Assembly (NCBI GenBank): GCA_030428885.1
Contig: JAUIEJ010000001.1
Span: 310,001-374,000 of the forward strand
Reading direction: 5' to 3'
Length of the DNA stretch: 64,000 bases
DNA from: Gemmatimonadota bacterium
Lineage (GTDB): Bacteria > Gemmatimonadota > Gemmatimonadetes > Longimicrobiales > Gaopeijiaceae
Shown: piece by piece, positions 26,608-35,312 of the stretch
Position numbering within the stretch: position 1 is the stretch's first letter
How the letters are laid out: the number at the start of each line of letters is the position of its first letter
Translations under genes and position numbers: made by a program
The notes under the pieces: generated by a model
Told to the model about the DNA's origin: nothing
The model's database searches: none
What the model saw: only the letters and a program-made list of their open reading frames with translations

Positions 26608-28065
26608 GTGTACGCTGCCCTGCTTCGTCTCTTCCGGGAGGCGTTCGGATCCGAGCCCGTGGAGGTCCGCGGCGTCGCCGCCGACGGATCGGCCCGCTCG
26701 TATCACCGCCTCGTCCACGCCGACGGCCGCACCGTGGTGGGGGGCGTGGGGCCCGAGCCCGAGGAGAACCGGGCCTTCTGGGCGTACTCCCGGGCGTTCC
26801 GGGGCATCGGCCTCCACGTGCCCGAGCTGTACGCCACCGACGACGAAGCCGGGGTCTGGCTCATGGAGGACCTGGGCGACACCACCCTCTTCTCGGCGCT
26901 GGACGGAGCCCGGAAGGCCGCGGGCGGCGGCTTCCCCGAGACCATGGTGGACACCTACCGACGGGTGCTGACGGCGTTGCCCGGCTTCCAGGTCGACGGG
27001 CACCGGGTGGTGGACTACGACCTGGCCTACCCCCGAGCCGCCTTCGATCGGCAGTCCATCCACTGGGACTTGAGCTACTTCAAATACCACTTCCTGAAGC
27101 TGGCCCACGTGCCCTTCCGGGAGGCGCCCCTGGAGCGGGACTTCCAGGCCCTCATGGACTTCCTGCTGGAGGCCGACACCGACTTCTTCCTGTACCGCGA
27201 CTTCCAGTCCCGCAACATCATGCTCCGGGACGACGAACCGTGGTTCATCGACTATCAGGGAGGCCGCAGGGGGGCCCTCCAGTACGACGTGGCGTCCCTG
27301 CTCTACGACGCCAAGGCCGACCTCCCCGAGGCAGTGCGGGACGAGCTGCTCGAACACTATCTCGACGCCCTGGCCGAGCACACGTCGGTGGATCGGAACG
27401 AGCTCCGTGCCCGCTATCCGGGGTACGTGCTGGTGCGGATTCTCCAGGCCATGGGCGCCTACGGGTACCGGGGCTTCTTCGAACAGAAGGCCCGCTTTCT
27501 CCAGAGCGTGCCCTACGCGGCCCGCAACATCGCCGGGATCCTGGATCGGGGACTCCCCCTGGAGCTTCCCGAGCTGGAGGCCGTCTTCCGACGCATCGTG
27601 GAGCGGTGGACCGACGACGGGGGCGAGGGGGACTCCCGGGAAGGGCTCCAGGTGCAGGTGTACAGCTTCAGCTACCGCCGGGGCTACCCCGACGACGAGT
27701 CGGGCCACGGGGGCGGGTTCGTCTTCGACTGCCGGGCCCTGACCAACCCCGGGCGCCAGGCGCGCTACGAAACCCGCACGGGACTCGACGCCGACGTGGC
27801 CCGCTTCCTGGAAGATCTCCCCGAGACGGGGCGGTTCTGGGACTCGGTGCGGGCCCTGGTGGACGCCCAGGTGGATCGCTACCGGGAGCGGGATTTCACC
27901 GATCTCACCGTGGCCTTCGGGTGCACCGGCGGCCAACATCGATCGGTCTATCTGGCCGAGCGCATGGCGTCCCACCTACGGGAGCGCTACCCCGACGTCC
28001 GGGTGGGGGTGGTCCACCGGGAGTCGACCCGCTGGCCCTCGACGCCCCCGGCCTCGGGGTCGTGA
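26608..28065 (+). CDS. AmgK-like sugar kinase fused to RapZ C-terminal domain
   Basis: This is a 485-residue fusion. Residues 1-330 are an aminoglycoside-phosphotransferase fold like AmgK, the anomeric kinase that turns MurNAc or GlcNAc into the 1-phosphate in peptidoglycan recycling. The catalytic loop is YRDFQSRNIM (196-205, Asp198) and the metal-binding segment FIDYQGGRRGALQYDVASLL (Asp215). Residues 349-472 match the RapZ C-terminal domain: VYSFSYRRGYPDDESGHGGGFVFDCRALTNPG and GCTGGQHRSVYLAERM at 438-453, the region that binds glucosamine-6-phosphate in E. coli RapZ. The RapZ nucleotide-binding domain is absent. The GTG at 26608 is used. It ends 4 nt before a MurU-like nucleotidyltransferase, so the pair reads as a MurNAc-1-P/UDP-sugar salvage step with a built-in amino-sugar sensor (inference). 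Confidence 0.85.
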   Translation: MYAALLRLFREAFGSEPVEVRGVAADGSARSYHRLVHADGRTVVGGVGPEPEENRAFWAYSRAFRGIGLHVPELYATDDEAGVWLMEDLGDTTLFSALDGARKAAGGGFPETMVDTYRRVLTALPGFQVDGHRVVDYDLAYPRAAFDRQSIHWDLSYFKYHFLKLAHVPFREAPLERDFQALMDFLLEADTDFFLYRDFQSRNIMLRDDEPWFIDYQGGRRGALQYDVASLLYDAKADLPEAVRDELLEHYLDALAEHTSVDRNELRARYPGYVLVRILQAMGAYGYRGFFEQKARFLQSVPYAARNIAGILDRGLPLELPELEAVFRRIVERWTDDGGEGDSREGLQVQVYSFSYRRGYPDDESGHGGGFVFDCRALTNPGRQARYETRTGLDADVARFLEDLPETGRFWDSVRALVDAQVDRYRERDFTDLTVAFGCTGGQHRSVYLAERMASHLRERYPDVRVGVVHRESTRWPSTPPASGS

Positions 28066-28069
28066 GCCC

Positions 28070-28801
28070 GTGGACGCCATGATCCTGGCGGCCGGCTACG
28101 GCAGCCGGCTGCGCCCCCTCACGGACCACACCCCCAAGCCCCTGGTGGAGGTGGCGGGGGCCACGATCCTGGAACACGTGGCCCGCCGTCTGATCCGGGC
28201 CGGGGCCGACCGCATCATCATCAACGTGTCGCACCTGGCCGAGAAGCTCGAGGCGTTCGCCCGGGAGCGGTGGACCCTGGACGCCGAGCTCGTCCTCTCG
28301 CCCGAGCCCCACGGGCCCCTGGGCACGGGTGGGGGGCTGCAGCGTGCCGCGCCCCTGATCCGCCGGGACCGGCCGTTCCTGCTCCACGTGGGTGACGTGG
28401 TGTCGGAGCTCGACCTCGGGGCCGTGGTGGAGTCCCACGAAACCTCGGGCGCCCTGGCCACCCTGGTGGTCCACGATCGGGACGCCGCCCGCTGCCTCCT
28501 CTTCGACGACCGGGGCCTCTACGGGCGGGACAACCGCACCGAGGGGTGGAGCCGGGGGGTTCGGGATCCGGTGGGCGTGTCGCGGCGCTGGTCGTTCGCC
28601 GGGATCCACGCCCTGTCGCCCGAGATCCTGGACCGCCTGACCGAGGCTCCGCCCTTCGACATCATCGACGCGTACCTCCGCCTGGTGGCCGAGGGCGCGG
28701 TGCTCGGGTCGTACGACATGACCGGCGTGCGCTGGCTCGAGATGGGGACTCCGGAGCGCCTGGCCGCGGCCCGGGCGGTGTTGGAGAGCGAGGCGGGCTG
28801 A
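28070..28801 (+). CDS. MurU-like sugar nucleotidyltransferase
   Basis: This is a 243-residue nucleotidyltransferase with the signature MILAAGYGSRLRPLTDHTPKPLVEVAGATILEHVARRL (LAAGxGxRxxPxTxxxPKPL, binding NTP and metal). It continues RIIINVSHLAEKLEAFA and the substrate loop ELVLSPEPHGPLGTGGGLQRAAPLI. The order and size match MurU (MurNAc-1-P uridylyltransferase) and RmlA-type enzymes; the AmgK-like neighbour favours MurU. RWSFAGIHALSPEIL and FDIIDAYLRLVAEG fit the same family. The GTG at 28070 or the ATG at 28079 could start it. It belongs to a 26.2-28.8 kb operon with DUF2237 and the fused kinase. UTP specificity is inferred. Confidence 0.85.
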   Translation: MDAMILAAGYGSRLRPLTDHTPKPLVEVAGATILEHVARRLIRAGADRIIINVSHLAEKLEAFARERWTLDAELVLSPEPHGPLGTGGGLQRAAPLIRRDRPFLLHVGDVVSELDLGAVVESHETSGALATLVVHDRDAARCLLFDDRGLYGRDNRTEGWSRGVRDPVGVSRRWSFAGIHALSPEILDRLTEAPPFDIIDAYLRLVAEGAVLGSYDMTGVRWLEMGTPERLAAARAVLESEAG

Positions 28802-28808
28802 CCCGCCC

Positions 28809-30392
28809 TCAGGCCCCGTCCACGAGTCGGAACAGGTGGCCGTGCTCTTCCGGGACGGGCTCCAGGAAGTCGGGAAGCCCCGACGGATCGCGCCACTCCG
28901 GGTGCCACGACTCCAGCTCCTCGTCGGTGAGAGCCACGTAGCGGGCGCCGTACTTCTCCATGTACGACCGCAGGTAGGCGTCGTCGGCGTAGGGTATGGA
29001 GAGGGAGCTTCGCAGGGTCATCTGGGTGAAGTAGTAGGGCTTGTCACCCACCACCACGGGCCCGTCCCCCTCGGCCAGGGCGTCCACCGAGCGGTAGAAG
29101 GCCTCGTGCTCCAGCAACTCGGTGTTGGGTGAGAAGAGGGAGACCGTGCTCCGCACCGTGGGGACCAGGAGCGCCACGGCCGTCCCTGCTGCCAGCACCG
29201 CCGGTCCCGCCGACGGCCAGCGGCTGCGGCGCAGTCGCCCCGCGAGATCCACGAAGCCGGCGCAGCAGATCACGGCGAACAGGATCGCCAGGATCGAGAA
29301 GTACCGGGTCTCGTAGGTCAGGGAACGAATGGCCCAGATGGCCGTGTGGGTGGCCCCCAGCACGGCGAAGACCATGAGGGCCCACCGGTGCTTCCGCCAC
29401 AGCACCAGGACGCCGGCGCCCCCGAGGACGGCCAGGACCAGGGCCACGAACGGACTCAACACCGCCCAGTCCGACAGGGTGTGGAGGATCACCCGGGGCA
29501 CGCCCTCCAGGGTGTGGAGGGTGAATCCCACGGGATCGCCGGTGACGGCGCTCCCGAGTCCCTCGGGGACGATGGGGGAGTGCCAGTACTGCCAGACCGT
29601 GATGCCCCGCACCTTGATGGCCAGATAGTCCTGGACCAGGTAGTAGGAGGAATCGCTCCGCATGGGGTTGCCCCAGACCGACCACTGGTGCACCAGCCAG
29701 GGCGAGGCCGCCACCGCCGCCGCCGCGCCCACCACCACCAGGCGCTTCACGGCGTCCAGGAGGCCGTGGCGAACCCAGAGGGCCAGGCCCAGCGCCGGGA
29801 GGATCAGGATCGCATCCCCCCGGGAGAGCCACGCCAGGCCGAAGAAGAGGCCGGCCCATGCGGCGGAAAACCGCACCTCGCTCAACGCCGCCGCGAAGCA
29901 GAGCGTGGCGAAGAGCATGGTCAGGGCGTTGGTGCCGTAGATGAAGGTGAGGCTGCCCACGGGCTGGAACAGCGACACCACCAGGCCCACCGCCAGGGCC
30001 GGCGCCCACGCCACCGCGAACGCCCGCAGCAGCCAGGCTACGGCGAAGACCAGGGCCACACCGCCCGCGGCGTTGATCAGGTAACCCGCGGTGGTCACGT
30101 CCAACCCGGTCCGGGCCAGGGTGGCCGTGAGGAACGAGAAGAGGGGCTGGGCGTTGTGGTACGGAATGGGGAGGGTGTCGGGGTCGAGGAAGACGAGCCA
30201 GTGGGCGTCGTTCACGAACCCGTTTCCCAGGAGCACGTTGCGGGCGACGATCCAGAGGTACGAGGGATCGTGCCCGAAGGCGTTGTCGCGGTCGGTCTGG
30301 AAGAAGGCGGCGACGATGCGAACGACCCCCAGAACGGCGATGAGGGCCAGCGTGGGCCGCAGCCGCAGCCGGGTGGTGTCGTTCGCGTTCAT
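28809..30392 (-). CDS. Multi-pass membrane glycosyltransferase-like protein
   Basis: This is a 527-residue integral membrane protein with 10 or more hydrophobic segments and a long periplasmic C-terminal region, the layout of GT-C (family 39/87-like, PMT/ArnT) glycosyltransferases using polyprenyl-phosphate sugars. The first loop contains FGHDPSYLWIVARNVLLGNGFVNDAHWLVF, with the acidic residue (FGHD) in the position of the catalytic Asp of PMT proteins. The C-terminal part includes VGDKPYYFTQMTLRSSLSIPYADDAYLRSYMEKYGARYVALTDEELESW, a soluble domain. The ATG at 30392 is preferred to the longer frame. No other glycosylation genes are adjacent. It is convergent with the MurU-like gene, 7 nt apart. 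Confidence 0.75.
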   Translation of the reverse strand: MNANDTTRLRLRPTLALIAVLGVVRIVAAFFQTDRDNAFGHDPSYLWIVARNVLLGNGFVNDAHWLVFLDPDTLPIPYHNAQPLFSFLTATLARTGLDVTTAGYLINAAGGVALVFAVAWLLRAFAVAWAPALAVGLVVSLFQPVGSLTFIYGTNALTMLFATLCFAAALSEVRFSAAWAGLFFGLAWLSRGDAILILPALGLALWVRHGLLDAVKRLVVVGAAAAVAASPWLVHQWSVWGNPMRSDSSYYLVQDYLAIKVRGITVWQYWHSPIVPEGLGSAVTGDPVGFTLHTLEGVPRVILHTLSDWAVLSPFVALVLAVLGGAGVLVLWRKHRWALMVFAVLGATHTAIWAIRSLTYETRYFSILAILFAVICCAGFVDLAGRLRRSRWPSAGPAVLAAGTAVALLVPTVRSTVSLFSPNTELLEHEAFYRSVDALAEGDGPVVVGDKPYYFTQMTLRSSLSIPYADDAYLRSYMEKYGARYVALTDEELESWHPEWRDPSGLPDFLEPVPEEHGHLFRLVDGA

Positions 30393-30435
30393 GGCCCCAA
30401 GATCGTCGGGAATCGGGGCGACCTTGAGCCCTGGG

Positions 30436-30469
30436 GTCACCCCCGGGGGACGGCGCCCCCGGGGGTGAC
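30436..30469. terminator. 14-bp perfect inverted repeat downstream of LolA-like gene
   Basis: GTCACCCCCGGGGG at 30436-30449 pairs with CCCCCGGGGGTGAC at 30456-30469 around a 6-nt loop. It lies between the LolA-like stop (30475) and the start of the membrane glycosyltransferase (30392), both minus-strand, so it is likely a terminator hairpin after the LolA-like gene. There is no U-tract on the minus strand, so it may need Rho or simply block the RNA 3' end. Confidence 0.5.
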
Positions 30470-30474
30470 GGGGT

Positions 30475-31242
30475 TCAGCCGCCCGCCTGCACCAACGTCA
30501 TGATGGCGGCCGGGGGCTCGATGAGCGAGAGGTCCACGTTGCCCGTCTCGATGTTCACCAGGGTCATGACCTGCTGCTGGCCCATGGCCTCCTGCTGGAT
30601 CACGGTGGGGTAGAGCAGGTCGCCGAACTGCTCGTAGTTCAGCAGTCGCGACACCACGGGCACCTCGCCCATGGGGCTCTCCTGGGTCGCCGTCACGGCG
30701 AGCACCAGCCCCGAGTCCTTGGAGTAGCACTCGGTGGTCTCCCGGCCGCTGGTCCAGGTGTACTGCACCTCCCAGCACTCCTCGCCGTCGAAGGCGTTTT
30801 CGCCCACGGTCTCGAAGCTCTCGAAGAGGGCCGGGTCCCGGACCTGGTACCGGGGGTCGGACTGCTCCCGCATGGCGGCGAGCTCGCCGCCGTCCAGCAG
30901 GCGCGGGCCCTGCATGGGATCCATGGACCACCCCACCTCACCGGTGAAGCCCGAGAGCATCTCGCCCATGCCCGGGATCGTGACCTTCATGGCCATGGCA
31001 CCGTCGGGGCGATTCACGGTGACGAGTTCGCCCGACACGCCCATGGCGGGCATCTCGAAGGTGCCCGTGGCCCGGGTGGCAATGGAGGCGGTGGCGGCGG
31101 CCCGCCCGCCGATGGCCTCGACGTAGCGGTCGATGAGGTCCTGGGCCGGGGGCAGGTCCTGGCCCGCGGCGGCGGCGGGAAGCACGGCCGCCAGGGCCAC
31201 GGCGAAGGCGCCGAGGCGGGTGGCGCGAGAGGTCGGATTCAT
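30475..31242 (-). CDS. Exported LolA-like protein of unknown function
   Basis: This is a 255-residue exported protein with a signal peptide ending near AAAGQD. The mature part opens DLPPAQDLIDRYVEAIGGRAAATASIATRATGTFEMPAMGVSGELVTVNRPDGAMAMKVTIPGMGEMLSGFTGEVGWSMDPMQGPRLLDGGELAAMRE, a half-barrel pattern like LolA/outer-membrane lipoprotein sorting proteins and DUF4292/zinc-protease-associated proteins of this phylum. Similar proteins in Gemmatimonadota are annotated as hypothetical. The ATG at 31242 has GGAG about 6 nt upstream; the long frame beyond it is an artefact. It lies 68 nt downstream of the S41 peptidase on the same strand. Confidence 0.72.
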   Translation of the reverse strand: MNPTSRATRLGAFAVALAAVLPAAAAGQDLPPAQDLIDRYVEAIGGRAAATASIATRATGTFEMPAMGVSGELVTVNRPDGAMAMKVTIPGMGEMLSGFTGEVGWSMDPMQGPRLLDGGELAAMREQSDPRYQVRDPALFESFETVGENAFDGEECWEVQYTWTSGRETTECYSKDSGLVLAVTATQESPMGEVPVVSRLLNYEQFGDLLYPTVIQQEAMGQQQVMTLVNIETGNVDLSLIEPPAAIMTLVQAGG

Positions 31243-31310
31243 GGAGGACTCCGTTTCGGAGGGATCGTTCGGGAATCGGTGGAGACGACAGCGGTCTCGT
31301 GAAGTGTCGG

Positions 31311-32717
31311 TCAGTTTCCGCCGGAGGCCCAGCGTACGGCGGCCTCCCGGGCGGCGTCGCGGCCGGCGAGGAGTTCCTCGCGGCGCAGGGGCAGGACTTC
31401 GTCGGGGGCGACCCCCCGACCCTCGATCCGTTGCCCCTCCGGATCGGTGAGATTGGAAATCACGTGGTAGAGCACGTCCTGGCTCGGCAGCCGGATGGTC
31501 ATGGCGGGAAGGGCGTAGCCCGGTGTGGGGGTGCCGAAGAGGCGCGCCCGGCCCGTGGCCTTGAGGCCCGCGGCGAAGAGCTCCGACGTGCTCATGCTCA
31601 TCTCGTCGACCAGGAGGGCGAGGCGGCCCTCGAAGGCGTCTCGGAGTCGGCCCTCGGTGTCCACGCCCCGGGGCATGGCCACGAACCGGATCTCGCCGGC
31701 CCGGGACTGGATGACCCCCAGGTCGGCGCGCTCGGAGAAGAACGACCCCGCCGTGGACATGACCATGCCCCCCACGCCGCCGGTGTTGCCCCGGAGGTCC
31801 ACCACCACGCCGGCGCAGTCGGCGGCATGGTCCACGGCCTCGTTGAACTCGGCCACCAGGGGAACCATCCAGACGTTGAAGGCGATGACGCCCACGCACC
31901 CGTCGTCGGTGGTCACCCGCTCGAACGAGAGGTAGGCGGCCATGGCGGGCAATTGTCCGAACTTCACGAACTCCCCCCGCACCGGCGTGCGGCGGAGGGT
32001 CACGGTGCGGGTGTCGCCGTCGCCGTCCCGGATCCGGAGGGCGACCTCGGTGCCCACCCCCCCCTGGAGCAGGGAACGGGCCCCCACCAGGGTCTCGATC
32101 TCCAGCCCCTTCCGGGCCGTGGGCGTCTCGGCCTCGGCGATCACCTCCCGCCACCGATCGAGCTCGCGGTCGCCCACGGCTTCCACGACCCAGCCGGGCT
32201 GGACGCCCGCCGCCGCGGCAGCGCCCCCGTCCTGGACCCGGAACACCGTCATCTCGCCGTCCACCCAGCGCAGCTCGAGCCCCGCGTCGCCGGGGCCGGC
32301 GTCGCCGTCCTCGCCGTCGTCGGTGTCGCCCACGTCGATCTGATCGACGCTCTCTTCCGGGAGAATGGCGAAGTGGCTCTCCCCCAGCCGCGAGAGCATG
32401 TCCCGGAGCACGGAGCGGAGTTCGCCCCGGGTCTCGACCTCGGCGGCGGCGGGCCGCAGCTCGTCGCGGATGCCGGGCCAGTCGAGCCCCCGGAAATCGG
32501 GGTCGTAGTAGCTGGAGTTGATGCGGCTCCACGCCGAATCGAAGGTGGCCAGGGCCAACTCCCGGCTCATGGGCTCGCCGTCGAGGGACGGAGTCTCCGG
32601 TTCGGACGGGGCCGCCGAGGCCGACGGGCCGGGACCGCCGGCACAGGCGGAGAGGGCCAGGGCGACCGGGAGGGCCGCGACCCAGGAGAGGCCGCGAGGG
32701 AGGGTTGGACGGGTCAT
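31311..32717 (-). CDS. S41-family peptidase lipoprotein (tricorn-like)
   Basis: This is a 468-residue lipoprotein (lipobox LSAC, Cys25) of the C-terminal-processing/tricorn peptidase family. The N-terminal helical part contains LGESHFAIL, in which Ser114-His115 match the tricorn Ser-His pair. A central PDZ-like domain (VFRVQDGGAAAAAGVQPGWVVEAVGDRELDRW) follows. The core has CAGVVVDLRGNTGGVGGMV and DEMSMSTSELFAAGLKATGRARLFGTPTPGY, where Ser376 aligns with the catalytic Ser. The Lys that follows 25 residues later in Tsp/CtpA is a Tyr here, so a tricorn-type tetrad is more likely than a Ser-Lys dyad. It is probably a periplasmic peptidase. It is divergent from the propeller lipoprotein across 120 bp. 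Confidence 0.83.
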   Translation of the reverse strand: MTRPTLPRGLSWVAALPVALALSACAGGPGPSASAAPSEPETPSLDGEPMSRELALATFDSAWSRINSSYYDPDFRGLDWPGIRDELRPAAAEVETRGELRSVLRDMLSRLGESHFAILPEESVDQIDVGDTDDGEDGDAGPGDAGLELRWVDGEMTVFRVQDGGAAAAAGVQPGWVVEAVGDRELDRWREVIAEAETPTARKGLEIETLVGARSLLQGGVGTEVALRIRDGDGDTRTVTLRRTPVRGEFVKFGQLPAMAAYLSFERVTTDDGCVGVIAFNVWMVPLVAEFNEAVDHAADCAGVVVDLRGNTGGVGGMVMSTAGSFFSERADLGVIQSRAGEIRFVAMPRGVDTEGRLRDAFEGRLALLVDEMSMSTSELFAAGLKATGRARLFGTPTPGYALPAMTIRLPSQDVLYHVISNLTDPEGQRIEGRGVAPDEVLPLRREELLAGRDAAREAAVRWASGGN

Positions 32718-32837
32718 GACACGGGAGCGGGGGGACGAAGCGTACGCCGAGATGATACCACCGCTACGGGGGGAGTTCCCCGTTTCTTCAGGGGAGGCGG
32801 GAATCGCCCTGGCGCAGCGCAGCCGATCCGCATCATC

Positions 32838-34040
32838 ATGGGACCCATGCGCTCCTTCTTCGCCCGCCCCGGCCTCGTGGTGTTCGCACCCCTCCTCCTC
32901 GCCACCGGCTGCGGGGCCGGGGCGGGGGACGCTGGGGGAACGGTGGTGGACAGCGCCGGGGTGGCCGTGGTGACGACGTCGTCGGACGCCGGGAACCTCC
33001 CACGCTGGCAGGTGGGCGAGTCCCTCCTGACCGTGGGGACCGAAGACACGCCGCTGGTCCGGGTGGTAGGCGCCGCCCGCACGCCCGACGGGGGCGTCGC
33101 CGTGGGAACGGCGGACACCCACGAGATCCTGTGGTTCGATGCCCGGGGCGCCCTGACGGCTCGGGCCGGCGGCGAAGGGGGCGGGCCCGAGGAGTATCAG
33201 TGGCTCCAGACGGTCATCGGGCTGCCGGGAGACACGGTGGCGGCTTTCGACCTGATGTCCGGGAGGGCGAATCTCCACGGCTCCGACGGCAGCATCCTCC
33301 GCACATACAGCATCGAGGCTCCGAGCCGGGGATTCGGGCGTCAGCCGCCCTTCGCCCGCCTCGACGACGGGACCTTCGTGGTGCGAACCGAACACACCGA
33401 CGACCCCTATCCCGGCCACCAGGCCTACACGGTGCACCTCGTGCGCCGGGCCGACGGACAGACCCTGGACACCCTCGCCTCGGTCCCGGGGAGGGAGGGC
33501 TACACCGTCGCCTGCGGCCCCGACGACTCGGCGGTCTGCACCGTGGGGATCGCGTACGGGCCCGCCACGTCGGTGGCCGCCCGGGGCTCCCGGGTGGCGG
33601 TGAGCGGGCGGGGCGACGAGATCCGGGTCCTGGACGACGGCGTCCTCACCCGGATCCTCCGCCTCGGCGAGCCCGCGGTGGCGGTGGGCCCTGACGAGGT
33701 TCAGGCGTACGTGGACAGCCTGGCGGCGTCGGCCGAGGCGGCGGGGTTCGACCCGGCCCGGGTCCGGCTGCTCCGGGAGCGCCAGAGCGGGGCCCCCAGC
33801 GGAACCCGGATGCCCCGCTTCGTCGACCTGGCCATCGATGGCGCAGGCCGCATCTGGGCCGCCCGGGGCGACGTCGCCGGCCCCCGCTGGGACGTCTTCT
33901 CGGCCGAGGGATTCCGCGTCGCCACCGTGGCCCTGCCGCCCCGATCCCGGATCCACCAGATCGACGACGATCGGATCCTCATCTCCCGGACCGACGCCCT
34001 GGACGTGGAGACCGTGGAACTGCGGCCCATCATCCGGTAG
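32838..34040 (+). CDS. 6-bladed beta-propeller lipoprotein
   Basis: This is a 400-residue lipoprotein with lipobox ATGC (Cys25) and a beta-propeller of the 6-bladed type common in Gemmatimonadota and Bacteroidetes. Recognisable blades are RVVGAARTPDGGVAVGTADTHEILWFDARGALTARAGGEGGGPEEYQWLQTVIGLPGDTVAAFDLMSGRANLHGSDG and FVDLAIDGAGRIWAARGDVAGPRWDVFSAEGFRVATVALPPRSRIHQIDDDRILISRTDALDVETVEL. The G.EG.GP.EF motif that marks this family is present. ATGs at 32838 and 32847 are candidates; no strong ribosome-binding site favours either. It is probably exported and anchored, binding an unknown partner. A second paralogue follows 31 nt later. Confidence 0.82.
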   Translation: MGPMRSFFARPGLVVFAPLLLATGCGAGAGDAGGTVVDSAGVAVVTTSSDAGNLPRWQVGESLLTVGTEDTPLVRVVGAARTPDGGVAVGTADTHEILWFDARGALTARAGGEGGGPEEYQWLQTVIGLPGDTVAAFDLMSGRANLHGSDGSILRTYSIEAPSRGFGRQPPFARLDDGTFVVRTEHTDDPYPGHQAYTVHLVRRADGQTLDTLASVPGREGYTVACGPDDSAVCTVGIAYGPATSVAARGSRVAVSGRGDEIRVLDDGVLTRILRLGEPAVAVGPDEVQAYVDSLAASAEAAGFDPARVRLLRERQSGAPSGTRMPRFVDLAIDGAGRIWAARGDVAGPRWDVFSAEGFRVATVALPPRSRIHQIDDDRILISRTDALDVETVELRPIIR

Positions 34041-34071
34041 CGGGCACCGGGGATCGGGGCCATTGTCCCCC

Positions 34072-35292
34072 ATGCGATTCCCCACCGTGTTCGTCGTCCT
34101 GCTCTGGACGACCGCCGCCTGCCGAGAGGCTCCCCCGGCCGCCGACGTCTCCGGGCGTTCGACCGTGATCGATGCGTCCCGCGTGACCGTGGTGGGCACC
34201 AGCGAGTCCCTCGCCTCGGTGCGGGACCTGAGCGTGATGGAAGACGGGTCGATCTGGGTGCTGAACTCCACCTCTCCCTTCTTCCTGCATTTCGCGCCCG
34301 ACGGGACGGTGCTCGCGGCCTACGGCACCGAGGGCGGGGGGCCCGAGGAGTTCGGGTCGCCCGTGGGGTTCGTGGACGGTGGAGTTCAGGGCGAGGCCTG
34401 GACCTTCGATTCCCGGCGCCATCTCCTGGTCGCTCTGGCCGGGCCGGAAGCGCCCCGGCGGGAGGTGGCGATTCCCCGCATCGCGGTCCCCCCGGGCAGC
34501 ATCGTGTCGGGGGGCGACCTGCTGGACCCCACCATCCGGGTCGGCCGGCTGGGCGACGAAATCGTGCTTCCCCGCTCCGGCGCTGCGTTCGAACCCGGCC
34601 GCCTGGTCGAGTTCCGGCTCTCGGTCCTGGGCGCCGACCTGGTGGCGCTGGATCCGGCCACCGGAACGACCCGCGTCGTCGTCTCCCTCGCCGAGGCGCT
34701 GGACGATCCCGCCGGGGACTTCGAGCCCGTGGTGAGCGGGTTTCCCCTCTGGTTCCGACTCTGGTCGGTCTGCGGCGACGGGATCGCCGTCTACGACCGG
34801 GGCGCCCATCGGGTGCGGCGATTCGGGTCCGACGGCGCGGAGGCGACGAGCCTCGCCCCTCCCCCGGTGCCCTTCGAGGACGCCACGCCCCTCCAGTTCG
34901 CTCGGGCGGTCTTCCCCCTGCGGATGGCGGAGGTCACCGGGGGCGTGGACGGCACCCTCACCGCCGCCGACAGTGTGCGGCTCCTGAACCAGATGGCCGG
35001 AGCCCTGAGCGCGTCCCCTGCCGAGCTGGGGGCCTATCTCCCCCGGTACGTGGATCTGCGGTGCGACGACGGGGGCGCGGTCTGGCTGCGCCCTCTCGAT
35101 CTCGACGGAGGCGCCCTCGAGGGGGCGCGGACCTGGATCGCCCTGGATCCCGACGGCAGCCGGACCGAGGTGACTTTCCCGGAGCGGTTCGACCCGTTCG
35201 TGTTTTCGGGCGACCGGGTGTGGGGGGTGCAGCGCGACGCCCTGGATGTGGCCTCGCCTGCCTGGGTCGACCTGCCGCCCGCAGGCCCCTGA
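34072..35292 (+). CDS. 6-bladed beta-propeller lipoprotein, second paralogue
   Basis: This is a 406-residue lipoprotein with lipobox TAAC (Cys17), in tandem with and clearly related to the gene before it. Blades read VRDLSVMEDGSIWVLNSTSPFFLHFAPDGTVLAAYGTEGGGPEEFGSPVGFVDGG and YVDLRCDDGGAVWLRPLDLDGGALEGARTWIALDPDGSRTEVTFPERFDPFVFSGDRVWGVQRDALDVASPAWVDL. The GTEGGGPEEF signature is shared with the first. The 31-nt spacing suggests one transcript; the tandem looks like a local duplication that has diverged. It is convergent with hipA, the two stops 20 nt apart. Confidence 0.82.
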   Translation: MRFPTVFVVLLWTTAACREAPPAADVSGRSTVIDASRVTVVGTSESLASVRDLSVMEDGSIWVLNSTSPFFLHFAPDGTVLAAYGTEGGGPEEFGSPVGFVDGGVQGEAWTFDSRRHLLVALAGPEAPRREVAIPRIAVPPGSIVSGGDLLDPTIRVGRLGDEIVLPRSGAAFEPGRLVEFRLSVLGADLVALDPATGTTRVVVSLAEALDDPAGDFEPVVSGFPLWFRLWSVCGDGIAVYDRGAHRVRRFGSDGAEATSLAPPPVPFEDATPLQFARAVFPLRMAEVTGGVDGTLTAADSVRLLNQMAGALSASPAELGAYLPRYVDLRCDDGGAVWLRPLDLDGGALEGARTWIALDPDGSRTEVTFPERFDPFVFSGDRVWGVQRDALDVASPAWVDLPPAGP

Positions 35293-35312
35293 CCCGCCAT
35301 CGGCGCCCCCTG

